Shown in pieces: positions 1-7,732 of a stretch of DNA of 64,000 nt. Every line of letters starts with the position of its first letter. The stretch's first letter is position 1. Origin of the DNA: Nocardiopsis metallicus (lineage in GTDB: Bacteria > Actinomycetota > Actinomycetes > Streptosporangiales > Streptosporangiaceae); NCBI RefSeq assembly GCF_014201115.1, contig NZ_JACHDO010000001.1, positions 124,001 through 188,000 of the forward strand. Reading direction: 5' to 3'. The translations under genes were made by a program, and so were the position numbers. Under the pieces are notes generated by a model. It made no database searches. It saw nothing but the letters and a program-made list of their open reading frames with translations, and was not told the origin of the DNA.

Positions 1-1
1 G

Positions 2-532
2 GACCGGCGGTTGGCCGAGGGCGGACAGGAGCCCCGACCGGTGCAGTGCCCGCGCCCGCCGGTGCTGATCGGCGGCCACGGCCCCTCGACCCTGGCCCTG
101 GCCGCCCGGCGCGCGGACACCGTCGCGTTCAGCGGGGTGACCCAGACCAGGGGCCGGAAGATGGGCGTGTTCACGATGGCGGGCGCGGCCGAGACCCGAC
201 AGCGTGTGGAGCTGGTGCGAGAGGCGGCGGGGGAGCGGGCCTTCGAGTCGGGCGTTCTCGTCCAGAAGGTGATCGTCACCGACGACGCCGAGAAGGAGGT
301 CGCGCAGATCACCGAGCGGGTCGGCGAGGAGCTGCTGCCCAAGGGCGAGTCCCTTCTGGACTGCCCCTACCTGCTGGTGGGCACCCCGCGGGAGATCGCG
401 GACACGCTGCTGCGCAGGCGCGCGGAGTTCGGGTTCACGCACGTGGTCACCCACGGGCCCTCCCGGGACGCCCTGGCCGAGGTCATTCCGCTGATCCGGG
501 CCGCGGAGGCCGCCTGGGTGGCCGGGACGTAG
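2..532 (+). CDS. LLM-class flavin/F420-dependent oxidoreductase, C-terminal part (5' end outside window)
   Basis: The reading frame is open to the left edge, so only the last 176 or so residues are present. The visible part contains PPVLIGGHGPSTLALAARRADTVAF. near residues 19-42, the typical 'P(V/I)x(I/V)GG ... LxxAAxxAD' segment of luciferase-like monooxygenases that closes the (beta/alpha)8 barrel. It ends with a helix after TPREIADTLLRRRAEFGFTH, where these enzymes define the acceptable aim of a probe window. The family uses F420H2 or FMNH2; substrate cannot be told from this fragment. It faces a convergent lipoprotein gene 62 bp away. The N-terminal catalytic half is not visible, so the cofactor and start are unknown. 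Confidence 0.75.
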   Translation, partial: DRRLAEGGQEPRPVQCPRPPVLIGGHGPSTLALAARRADTVAFSGVTQTRGRKMGVFTMAGAAETRQRVELVREAAGERAFESGVLVQKVIVTDDAEKEVAQITERVGEELLPKGESLLDCPYLLVGTPREIADTLLRRRAEFGFTHVVTHGPSRDALAEVIPLIRAAEAAWVAGT

Positions 533-594
533 GGGCCGATGGAGTCGGCGGGGAGAACCGGGAGCCGGAGCCGTTTCCTGCTGGGCGGTACCGG

Positions 595-1119
595 TCACGA
601 CTCGGGTGAGTTGGCGATGACCGTGCGGGCGACCTCGACGGCGGTGTCACAGGCGTCGTCCGCGCTGACCTGGACGAACAGCTCGTGCTCGTCGGAGGTG
701 GCCACGAGGAGGTCGCACGAGTCCGGGAAGGCGGTGGTGAAGCCGGGGTAGCCCTCGACACTGGCGAACTCCCGGCCCTCGGCACCGGAGAAGGCGGCGG
801 AGACGGTGGCGGCCACGGCGGACTCCGTGGCCAGGTCCTCGTCGAAGCGGTCCACGCGCACGTCCACGCTGGCGTCGACGCGGTTGGTGAAGTAGCAGTT
901 GCCGTCCGACTGCGCGCTGCCGCTGCCGTCCTCGTGCAGGATGCCCAGTTCGACAGCGGTGGCATCCGGGACCAGGTCACAGGGGTGTTCGGCGTCGAGG
1001 TCCAGCGCGGGGACGCCGAACTGGTCGATGGAGTCCCGGTCGGCCAGCTCGACCTCGCCCGAGCAACCGCCGACCAGTACCACCGCCGCCGCCGTGGCGG
1101 CCCATCCCGGTCCGCGCAT
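595..1119 (-). CDS. DUF3558-type lipoprotein
   Basis: This encodes a 174-residue secreted lipoprotein. The N terminus has one Arg, a hydrophobic stretch and a lipobox VGGC with the acylated cysteine at residue 19, so the protein should be anchored to the outer face of the membrane. The mature part carries spaced cysteines (in EHPCDLV, DGNCYF, DSCDLL and DDACDT), which is the usual pattern of actinobacterial DUF3558 proteins. Their function is unknown. I chose ATG 1119 because GGAG lies 6 nt upstream; an in-frame GTG at 1131 would add four residues. It runs in the same direction as the next gene but with about 140 bp between them. Confidence 0.8.
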   Translation of the reverse strand: MRGPGWAATAAAVVLVGGCSGEVELADRDSIDQFGVPALDLDAEHPCDLVPDATAVELGILHEDGSGSAQSDGNCYFTNRVDASVDVRVDRFDEDLATESAVAATVSAAFSGAEGREFASVEGYPGFTTAFPDSCDLLVATSDEHELFVQVSADDACDTAVEVARTVIANSPES

Positions 1120-1258
1120 CCGTTGCTCCACCGTCGAGTGCGGTCAGTGCCCGGGCCCCTGCCACTGGGCGGGCAGGGAGCCCCGGCACGAAACTACAGA
1201 GCGTTGTTCCCCGGGCGGAACTTGTGGCCGGAAGCGGTCACGGGGGTGGACATCGGCC

Positions 1259-1687
1259 TCAGACGATGAAGGCCGCCACACCCGTCACCAGCAGCCCCAC
1301 GACCAGGCAGACGACCAGACCGCTGAGCAGAACCGAGGCCGAGGGCCGGAGCTCACCCAGCGCGGGGCGTCCGCTCACCAGGGCCTGGCGGCGGGCCAGG
1401 AGCGGCAGCAGGGCGACGTTGACCGCGTACATCACGGCTGCCACCGTGCTCGCGCTGGCGAAGCCCACCCAGAAGCCGCCCCCACCGGACATCACGTTCA
1501 GCGCGCTCAGGGACGGGAGCACCACCAACAGCACCACCGAAGCGGCCCCGAAGACGGTGAGCAACCGGGACGAGGCCCCACTAGCGCTCCCGGAGACCAC
1601 AAGGAGCAGACCGATCAGGGCCGCCACCACGATGGCGCCCCCGATTCCGAACACGGCGATGTTGACCAGCGAATTCACGCTGGTCAT
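1259..1687 (-). CDS. Small four-helix membrane protein, unknown function
   Basis: I do not recognise a family. The 142-residue product is almost entirely hydrophobic, with about four transmembrane segments (near residues 10-32, 43-60, 68-92 and 117-140) separated by short basic or Gly/Ser loops. The basic loop LLARRQALVSGR probably faces the cytoplasm. I used ATG 1687; an in-frame start at 1714 would add nine polar residues. It sits just downstream of sbcC (72 bp from the sbcC stop to its start) on the same strand, so it may be cotranscribed, but nothing links it functionally to SbcCD. Confidence 0.6.
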   Translation of the reverse strand: MTSVNSLVNIAVFGIGGAIVVAALIGLLLVVSGSASGASSRLLTVFGAASVVLLVVLPSLSALNVMSGGGGFWVGFASASTVAAVMYAVNVALLPLLARRQALVSGRPALGELRPSASVLLSGLVVCLVVGLLVTGVAAFIV

Positions 1688-1778
1688 TCTCGCACCGTCG
1701 CGGCGGCGCCCCAACTCAGGGTGACCTTGGGGCGGTTCACACCGGGGAGAGGGGCGGGGCAGCCCTCGCCGACGGGGC

Positions 1779-4769
1779 TCAGCCGTGGTGCTCCACCCGG
1801 GATCCGCCCGCGGACTTGTGTACGCGCAGCCGGGTGGTCACGCGTTGGCGCAGGTCCGCGACGTGGCTGACCACACCGACCGCGCGACCGCCGTCGCGGA
1901 GGCGGTCCAGGACGTCCAGGACCTCCTCCAGGGTGTCCTCGTCCAGTGTGCCGAACCCCTCGTCCACGAAGAGCGTGTCGATCTCGGTACCGCCCGCCTC
2001 AGCCGTGGCCACGTCGCCCAGGCCCAGCGCCAGGGCCAGCGAACTGAAGAAGGTCTCCCCGCCGGACAGGGTCGCCGGGTCGCGTTCCACCCCGGTCCAG
2101 GCGTCGACCACGCGCATGCCCAGACCGCCAGCGGAGCGGGCCCGACCGTCCCCGGCGGCCTTGTCCACGGTGTAGCGCAGCTCGTAGCGGCCGTCCGACA
2201 TCGTCAGCAGCCGGTGGTTGGCGGCCTCCACCACCTGCTCCAACCGGGCCGCCAGCACGTAGGCGGACAGCCGCACGCTGTCGGTGTTGTCCGGAGAGGT
2301 CCCGGCCGCCAGGGTGCTCAGCCCCTGGGCCACCGCGTAGCGGCGCAGCACCGGCTCCGAACCGGACAGCCGCTCGCCCAGCTCGGCGCGCAGGGAGACC
2401 AGACGGCGGGCCCGTTCGGCGAGCATCCCCTGCCAGGCCACCGCCCGGTCCGCGGCCTCGTCCGCCGCTGCCGCCGCGGCCTCCACATCCGCCAGATCCG
2501 GGGCGCTGGTCCGCTCTGCGGCCACCAGCTCGGGATCGGCCAGCTGTGCCTCGACCGCCGCCCACTGGTCGTCGAACTCCCGTGCCCGGGCACGCTGATC
2601 GTGGCGGCCGCGCTCGTCCAGGGCGGCCTCGATCACCGCTGCCTCGTCCGCGAAGCCGGCGTCGGCCAGGGAACGCTCGGCCTCGGCGGTGGCGGTGCGC
2701 AGCTCCTCGGCGGCGCGGCCGCGCAGCTCGACGGCGTCCGCCGCCCCGCGCAGCAGCTCGGCCTCACCGCGCAGGCGGGCGATCCGTTCGGCCAGCCCGG
2801 CGTCCGCGCCCCGGGCCCGGTCCAGCACCACGGTCAGCCGCTCGTGTTCCTTGGCGCCCTCCTCGCGGCGGGCCACCAGCTCGCTCTCCTCGCGGACCAG
2901 CTCGCCCTCTCGCTGGCGGGCCCGGTCCAGGTCCGCGGCGGCCTGGGCCAGCTCCTCCTCCAGACGGTGCACCTCGCGGGCGGCCGACCTGGCCTCGGCC
3001 AGCTCCCGCTTACGGGCGCCGACCTCCTCGGCCGCGACCGCCACGGTGCGGCCCTCGGCGCGCTCGGCGGCGGCGGCGTGCCGTTCCCGCAGCGCCACCA
3101 AGGAGTTCTCCGCCTCGGTGCGCCGGGCGGCGGCGGTGTCCGCGGCGGCCTGGGCGGATCGCTCCTCCTCGGCCGAGACCAGACCCTGCTCGCTCGGCCG
3201 GGCGGGGGAGGGGTGGTCGGTGGCCCCGCAGACCGCGCAGGGGGCGCCGTCGGACAGGTCCGCGGCCAGTTCGGCGGCCATGTGCGCGATTCGCCGTTCC
3301 CGCAGGTCCTGGGCCCGGTCTCGGGCGGCCTGGGCGGCGTCGACCGCGCCGCGGCGCAGTTCTTCGGCCCGCTCGGCCTCGGCGCCGAGCCGCTGCTGCT
3401 CCACGGCCGCGGTGTGCCGACGCTCGGCCAGCTCCAGGGCTGCCCTGGCGGGGTCGGTCAGCCCGGACTGCTCCCGGGCCCGGTTCAACTCCTTGGTGAC
3501 CGTCTCCACCCGGGCGGGCAGTGCCTTGACGTGTTCGCGGGCCTGTTCGGTCTCGGTGCGCACTGCGGTGATCCGCCGGTCCAGCCCGGTGAGTTCGCGG
3601 TGCAGGGCGCGGCGGCGCTCGGCGTCTGCGCGCAGCAGGTCCAGGCGGGCGAGTTCGTCGTGGCGGGACCGCTCGGCCGCCCGCAGCGCCTGGGGGGAGT
3701 CAGGGCCGGTCAGCGCCTCGGCGTCGATGTCGGGCAGCCCGCCGACCAGCGCCAGCCGGTCGGTGACGGCCAACTCGGCCTTGTCCAGTACGGTGCGACG
3801 CTGGTCGCGGGCGTTCAGGTACGGCAGAACCGAGTCCGCGCGCTCGGCGGCGGCCAGGCGTGCGTCGATCCCGGACCGCCACTCACGCCGCTCGGCCAGC
3901 TGGGCGCGGCGCTCGCGGGCTCTGGCCAGGCGCTCGTGCCGGGCCACCAGCGCCCGCCCGGCGGTCAGGGCCTCCCGGGCCCGGTCCCGGGCCTCGGTGA
4001 AGTCGGCGGTGACGGCCTCGGCGTCACGTGCGGTGGCGGTCTGCACCGAGGCCAGCTCGGCGGCCCAGGCGGTGAGCTCCTCGGGTGCCTGCGGCGCGGT
4101 GGAGCGGCCGACCTCGGCGATGCGCCCGGAGACCGCGCGCACCTGCTCGGCGGCGGCGCGCACCTCCCGCTCCAGCTTCCTGGCGTGCCCGCCGAACCAC
4201 TCCTCCACGTCCCGGAACACCCGGGTGTTGAAGATCCGCTCCAGGGACTTGCGCCGGTCGTCGGACTTGGCGCGCAGGAAGCGGGCGAAGTCGCCCTGGG
4301 GCAGCATGACGATCTGGCAGAACTGGGTGAGGGTGAGCCCCACCAGGTCGCCGACGAACTGCCCGGCCTCGTCCGGGCGGGTGGTGACCCCCTCCCAGCG
4401 GTCGCCCCGCCAGTCGAGGACCCGCACCTTCTGGTTCTCGGTGACGGTGCCCTTCCCGCGTTTCTTGGGGCGCTCCCAGCGCGGGTTGCGCTCGATCCGC
4501 ACCCGGCGGCCCTGGACGGTGAACTCCAGGGTCACCTCCGGTTTGAGTTCGGGCGGTGCGTGGTCGCTCTTGGGGGAGCGGTTGTTGCCGCGGGCCCCGG
4601 GCACGTCGCCGTAGAGCGCGAAGCAGACCGCGTCCAGCACGGAGGTCTTGCCCGCGCCGGTGGGGCCGTGGATCAGGAACAGTCCGCCCTCGCCGAGGCG
4701 GTCGAAGTCGACCGCCTCGGTCCCGGCGAAGGGCCCGAAGGCGGTCATGGTGAGGCTGTGCAGCCGCAT
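1779..4769 (-). CDS. sbcC: Exonuclease subunit SbcC (Rad50-like ATPase)
   Basis: SbcC is the ATPase and tether half of the SbcCD nuclease that opens hairpins and processes protein-blocked DNA ends. The 996-residue protein has a Walker A GPTGAGKT at 35-42, long Arg/Glu/Ala-rich coiled-coil arms, a zinc-hook CAVC near residue 510 at the apex, an ABC signature LSGGE near 901 and a Walker B VDEGFG near 932. This order is diagnostic of Rad50/SbcC. The ATG at 4769 overlaps the sbcD stop by ATGA, so the two are translationally coupled. The frame stays open upstream to 5063 inside sbcD, which I reject because homologs begin at MRLH. Confidence 0.95.
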   Translation of the reverse strand: MRLHSLTMTAFGPFAGTEAVDFDRLGEGGLFLIHGPTGAGKTSVLDAVCFALYGDVPGARGNNRSPKSDHAPPELKPEVTLEFTVQGRRVRIERNPRWERPKKRGKGTVTENQKVRVLDWRGDRWEGVTTRPDEAGQFVGDLVGLTLTQFCQIVMLPQGDFARFLRAKSDDRRKSLERIFNTRVFRDVEEWFGGHARKLEREVRAAAEQVRAVSGRIAEVGRSTAPQAPEELTAWAAELASVQTATARDAEAVTADFTEARDRAREALTAGRALVARHERLARARERRAQLAERREWRSGIDARLAAAERADSVLPYLNARDQRRTVLDKAELAVTDRLALVGGLPDIDAEALTGPDSPQALRAAERSRHDELARLDLLRADAERRRALHRELTGLDRRITAVRTETEQAREHVKALPARVETVTKELNRAREQSGLTDPARAALELAERRHTAAVEQQRLGAEAERAEELRRGAVDAAQAARDRAQDLRERRIAHMAAELAADLSDGAPCAVCGATDHPSPARPSEQGLVSAEEERSAQAAADTAAARRTEAENSLVALRERHAAAAERAEGRTVAVAAEEVGARKRELAEARSAAREVHRLEEELAQAAADLDRARQREGELVREESELVARREEGAKEHERLTVVLDRARGADAGLAERIARLRGEAELLRGAADAVELRGRAAEELRTATAEAERSLADAGFADEAAVIEAALDERGRHDQRARAREFDDQWAAVEAQLADPELVAAERTSAPDLADVEAAAAAADEAADRAVAWQGMLAERARRLVSLRAELGERLSGSEPVLRRYAVAQGLSTLAAGTSPDNTDSVRLSAYVLAARLEQVVEAANHRLLTMSDGRYELRYTVDKAAGDGRARSAGGLGMRVVDAWTGVERDPATLSGGETFFSSLALALGLGDVATAEAGGTEIDTLFVDEGFGTLDEDTLEEVLDVLDRLRDGGRAVGVVSHVADLRQRVTTRLRVHKSAGGSRVEHHG

Positions 4770-5926
4770 CAGCGCGTCCCTTCCTGGAGGCGGACCTCTT
4801 CCACCGCGCGGTCCACGAGCGCGCGCTCCTCGGGGCCGGGGGCGGTGCCCCTGGCCCACTCGACGAAGTCGGCGACCACTTCGCGCTCGGGGCGTTCGGC
4901 CACCGCGCCGGTGACCGGTCGCCGCTCCACGGGGCCGCCCTCGGGGTCGAACTCCAGCATCAGGGTGTGCGGGAAGCGTTCGCGCAGCCGGTCCATGGGT
5001 TGGGCCGGGCGGCGCGGGTCGGTGAGGGTGACCTGCAGCCAGTGGCCGGTGTACCGTTCCCACGTCCGGCTGGTGAGCAGGTCGTCCAGGCGGCCTCTGA
5101 TCCGGGCCAGCGGGCGGGGGACGGGCGCCTCGGCGAACTCCGCCCCGGCGAAGCCGTCGGCGTCCAGGTCCACCAGCCAGTAGCCCTTGCGGTGGTGCTC
5201 CTCGGAGAAGGAGTAGGCCAGCGGACTGCCCGGATAGCGCACGGTGGGCGTGATGGTCTGGCGCCCGTGCAGGTGGCCCAGGGCTACGTAGTCCGCGCCG
5301 TCGTAGACACTGACGGGAACGTGGGAGGCGCCGCCCACGGAGATGTCGCGTTCGCTGTCGGAGGGCTCGCCGCCGGTGACGAAGGCGTGCGAGAGGACCA
5401 CCGAGCGGGTGCCCGGACGCTGCGCGAGGTCGGCCCGGACCAGGTCCATGGCGTGCCCGATCGCCGCGGGATGGCCGCGTTCGGGCAGGTCCCAGTGGTG
5501 GCGGGCGATCTCCGGCTCCAGGTAGGGGATGCCGTAGAAGGCCACCGGACCGTGCTCGTCCTCGATGATCACCGGGGTGCCGATCCCGTCCAGGGAGCTG
5601 CGCAGGTGCACCCCGGAGGCGTCGATCAGGTCCGTGGCGAAGGACATCCGGGCCATGGAGTCGTGGTTGCCGCTGATCAGCACCGCCCGGGCACCGGTGG
5701 CCCGGATCCGGCCGAGCGCCCGGTCGAACAGGCGCACCGCGTCCACCGGCGGCAGGGCGCGGTCGTAGAGGTCACCGGCGACCACCACCACGTCGATCCG
5801 TTCGGTGCGGATGGTGTCGACGAGGTGGTCGAGGAACTCGGCCTGGGCTTCGACGAGGTTCTCCCGGTGGAAGGAGCGACCCAGGTGCCAGTCCGATGTG
5901 TGCAGCAGGCGCATGGAACTGGACAT
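4769..5926 (-). CDS. sbcD: Exonuclease subunit SbcD (Mre11-like nuclease)
   Basis: SbcD is the manganese-dependent phosphoesterase partner of SbcC. The 385-residue protein shows the calcineurin-like metal motifs in order: SDWHLG (residues 11-16), GDLYD (51-55), GNHDS (86-90), an LSHAF and a GHLHG motif further on. Length and order match bacterial SbcD. It is first of the sbcD-sbcC pair, with a 4-nt overlap at its 3' end. Two in-frame ATGs (5926 and 5914) are possible; neither has a strong ribosome site, and the shorter product begins directly at MRLLHTSDWH as many homologs do. Confidence 0.95.
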   Translation of the reverse strand: MSSSMRLLHTSDWHLGRSFHRENLVEAQAEFLDHLVDTIRTERIDVVVVAGDLYDRALPPVDAVRLFDRALGRIRATGARAVLISGNHDSMARMSFATDLIDASGVHLRSSLDGIGTPVIIEDEHGPVAFYGIPYLEPEIARHHWDLPERGHPAAIGHAMDLVRADLAQRPGTRSVVLSHAFVTGGEPSDSERDISVGGASHVPVSVYDGADYVALGHLHGRQTITPTVRYPGSPLAYSFSEEHHRKGYWLVDLDADGFAGAEFAEAPVPRPLARIRGRLDDLLTSRTWERYTGHWLQVTLTDPRRPAQPMDRLRERFPHTLMLEFDPEGGPVERRPVTGAVAERPEREVVADFVEWARGTAPGPEERALVDRAVEEVRLQEGTR

Positions 5927-6000
5927 TACCCAAGTTCGCCGGGTTCCCGCCGGGAGAACCGTGGCCCCGGTGGATGACTCGGGGTCGCGGAGCTAGGCGC

Positions 6001-6681
6001 TCACAGCTTGCGGGCCAGGGTCAGGCCGTCGCCGATCGGCAGCAGGACCTGCTCGACCCGGCCGTCGTTCACCAGGTGGTCGTTGAAGTCCCGGATGCCC
6101 TGGACGTGCGCGGAGGTCTCCTCGGGGTCGATCACCCGACCGTGGGACAGGGTGTTGTCGGCCAGCAGCAGCCCGCCGGCCCGCATGCGGGGGACCAGCT
6201 CCTCCCAGTAGCCGACGTAGCCCTCCTTGTCCGCGTCCAGGAAGGCGAGGTCGAACTGCGGCTCCTCGGGTAGGGCGCGCAGCGACTCCAGGGCCGGGCC
6301 GATCCGCAGCGTGATCTTGTCCGCGACCCCCGCCCGCTCCCAGTACTTCCTGGCCACGGAGGTCCACTCCTCGCTGATGTCCAGCGCCAGGAGCGTGCCG
6401 TCCCCGGGCAGACCGCGGGCGAAGCAGATGGAGGAGTACCCGGTGAACGTCCCGATCTCCACCGCGTTCCGGGCCCCGGCCAGCTGGGTGAGCAGGGTGG
6501 TGAACGCGCCCTGCTCCGGGCCGATCTGCATCCCCTTGAAGTCGGGGAACAGCCGGGCGGTCTCCTCGGCCAGCTCGGCCAGGACCGGGTCCACCGGCTG
6601 GCTGTGGTCGACGATGTAGGCGTGTAGTGCGGGGCTGACGCCCTCTGAGCTTCGAGTCACGCGCCCCAGCCTAGAAGGCAT
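6001..6681 (-). CDS. Class I SAM-dependent O-methyltransferase (Methyltransf_3 family)
   Basis: The product (226 residues) resembles caffeoyl-CoA/catechol type O-methyltransferases. It has a SAM-binding motif I EIGTFTGYSSICFA, an acidic motif LALDISEEW, the FLDADKE metal/acid motif and LLADNTLSHG, which supplies the second metal-ligating Asp-Asn pair. Such enzymes are cytosolic and divalent-metal dependent. The substrate is not predictable; the gene has no pathway neighbours. ATG 6681 has a weak GGTGG four nt upstream; a GTG at 6660 (VTRSSEGVSP) is an equally plausible start. It is separated from the upstream gene by a long palindrome. Confidence 0.85.
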   Translation of the reverse strand: MPSRLGRVTRSSEGVSPALHAYIVDHSQPVDPVLAELAEETARLFPDFKGMQIGPEQGAFTTLLTQLAGARNAVEIGTFTGYSSICFARGLPGDGTLLALDISEEWTSVARKYWERAGVADKITLRIGPALESLRALPEEPQFDLAFLDADKEGYVGYWEELVPRMRAGGLLLADNTLSHGRVIDPEETSAHVQGIRDFNDHLVNDGRVEQVLLPIGDGLTLARKL

Positions 6682-6716
6682 CGCCCCACCGGGCCAGCGC
6701 TCTCCCCCCCCACAGA

Positions 6717-6772
6717 TGATCTTGCTACCAGGAGCGAGTTCGGCGCCGAACTCGCTCCTGGTAGCAAGATCA
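6717..6772. terminator. Perfect 56-bp palindrome, probable terminator
   Basis: Bases 6717-6744 are the exact reverse complement of 6745-6772, with no unpaired spacer; the centre is CGGC|GCCG. It starts 10 bp past the stop of the minus-strand YdjM-type gene and ends about 35 bp before the next minus-strand start. Transcribed from either strand it would form a stem of about 26 bp with a minimal loop. There is no T-tract, which is common for actinomycete terminators. A protein-binding or dispersed repeat role is also possible. Confidence 0.6.
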
Positions 6773-6781
6773 CCGGGGTCT

Positions 6782-7522
6782 TCAGTGGTCTGGGAGGATG
6801 TTGGGCCAGTCGAAGAGGTAGATCGAGCCGATGATGACGCCGATGGTGAGCAGCGGGGTGACCACCTTCTGTTCGACCGGGCCGTTGGTGGCGAAGCCCT
6901 GGCCCTGGCCGAAGCGCTTCTTCCAGAACGGCCAGAAGATCGGGACGCCCATCTTGGTGATCATGTCACCGAAGAAGTGCAGGACGATGCCGAAGGCGAC
7001 CGCCAGGCCCAGCCAGGTGTAGTTCACGCCGACGGAGTACAGGGTCAGCGTGATCGCCGCCGTCCCCAGGGCGTTGATGATCCCCGAGGCCGTCCGGTTC
7101 TTGTCCATGCCGAAACCCAGGCCCTGGAGCGCGATACCGATCAGCAGGAACACGAAGATCTGCACGGCCAGTTCGGACCACAGGGCCAGCGCCTGGACTA
7201 CGACACCCATGAGAACGGCGAAGAAGAAGGAGTGGGTGCCCATCCGGTGGCCGCCGAAGGCCCAGCTGAGGATGTCGCTGAGGATCTCGGTGGCTTTTCC
7301 GTAGGTCTTGGTCACGGTCGCGCTCTTGTGGTCCACGTCGGGCAGCAGAGCCGCGCCCGCGCAGACCAGAGAGCCGGCGATGATCTCACCGGGGCCCAGG
7401 TGAAAGCTGAGTCCAAGGAATTCCGTGCCCTGGACGAGCGGTACGACCGCCATCCAGCCGACCACGCCACTGAGTGCGTGCGAGTGCCCCATCATGGCGG
7501 GAACCGTAGCGGAGTCCGTCAT
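6782..7522 (-). CDS. YdjM/DUF457-type membrane-bound metal-dependent hydrolase
   Basis: The 246-residue protein belongs to the YdjM (DUF457) family of integral membrane proteins, often annotated as metal-dependent hydrolases. Visible family marks are MGHSHALSG near the N terminus, LLPDVDHKSATVTK, GGHRMGTHSFFF and LHFFGDMITKMGVPIFWPF, which place conserved His and Asp residues at the ends of several transmembrane helices. The true substrate is unknown; E. coli YdjM is SOS-regulated, but I see no LexA box here. ATG 7522 was chosen; MMGHSH nine residues later and an upstream start at 7567 are alternatives. It is divergent from the peptide ABC operon. Confidence 0.8.
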   Translation of the reverse strand: MTDSATVPAMMGHSHALSGVVGWMAVVPLVQGTEFLGLSFHLGPGEIIAGSLVCAGAALLPDVDHKSATVTKTYGKATEILSDILSWAFGGHRMGTHSFFFAVLMGVVVQALALWSELAVQIFVFLLIGIALQGLGFGMDKNRTASGIINALGTAAITLTLYSVGVNYTWLGLAVAFGIVLHFFGDMITKMGVPIFWPFWKKRFGQGQGFATNGPVEQKVVTPLLTIGVIIGSIYLFDWPNILPDH

Positions 7523-7644
7523 TCGCCGCGAATCAGCGTCCGGTTTCGGCCGGGGAACAAAAGCCACTTAACACCCAGGAAACACCTGTGTTCCCAGGGC
7601 AGGAGTCGAATGTGTTGCGATGTCACGCCTCGCTACGAAGAACA

Positions 7645-7674
7645 TTGACGCTCGTCGCGGCGAGTTGGTAGACA
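7645..7674 (+). promoter_or_regulatory. Sigma70-like promoter of the peptide ABC operon
   Basis: TTGACG at 7645-7650 and TAGACA at 7669-7674 are separated by 18 bp, close to the actinomycete housekeeping consensus TTGAC(A/G)-N16-18-TAGRRT. Transcription would begin near 7681, leaving a leader of about 52 nt before the ATG at 7733. A 6-bp inverted repeat (GTTGGT/ACCAAC, 7664-7680) overlaps the -10 box and could be an operator. Confidence 0.55.
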
Positions 7675-7732
7675 ACCAACCAACCCCCGGGTGGCCCAGG
7701 TCACCAACCCCACGAAACCGACAGGGGCCGTT

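Noticed and set aside
1785..5183. Plus-strand frame of 1132 codons opposite sbcC-sbcD
   Set aside because: It is the antisense shadow of GC-rich coding DNA; composition is Gly/Ala/Leu/Val-rich without domains, while the minus strand has complete SbcC and SbcD motifs.
7570..7600. Inverted repeat-like GGAAACAC...GTGTTCC before the peptide operon
   Set aside because: The arms pair only with a one-base shift, so it is not a true palindrome.
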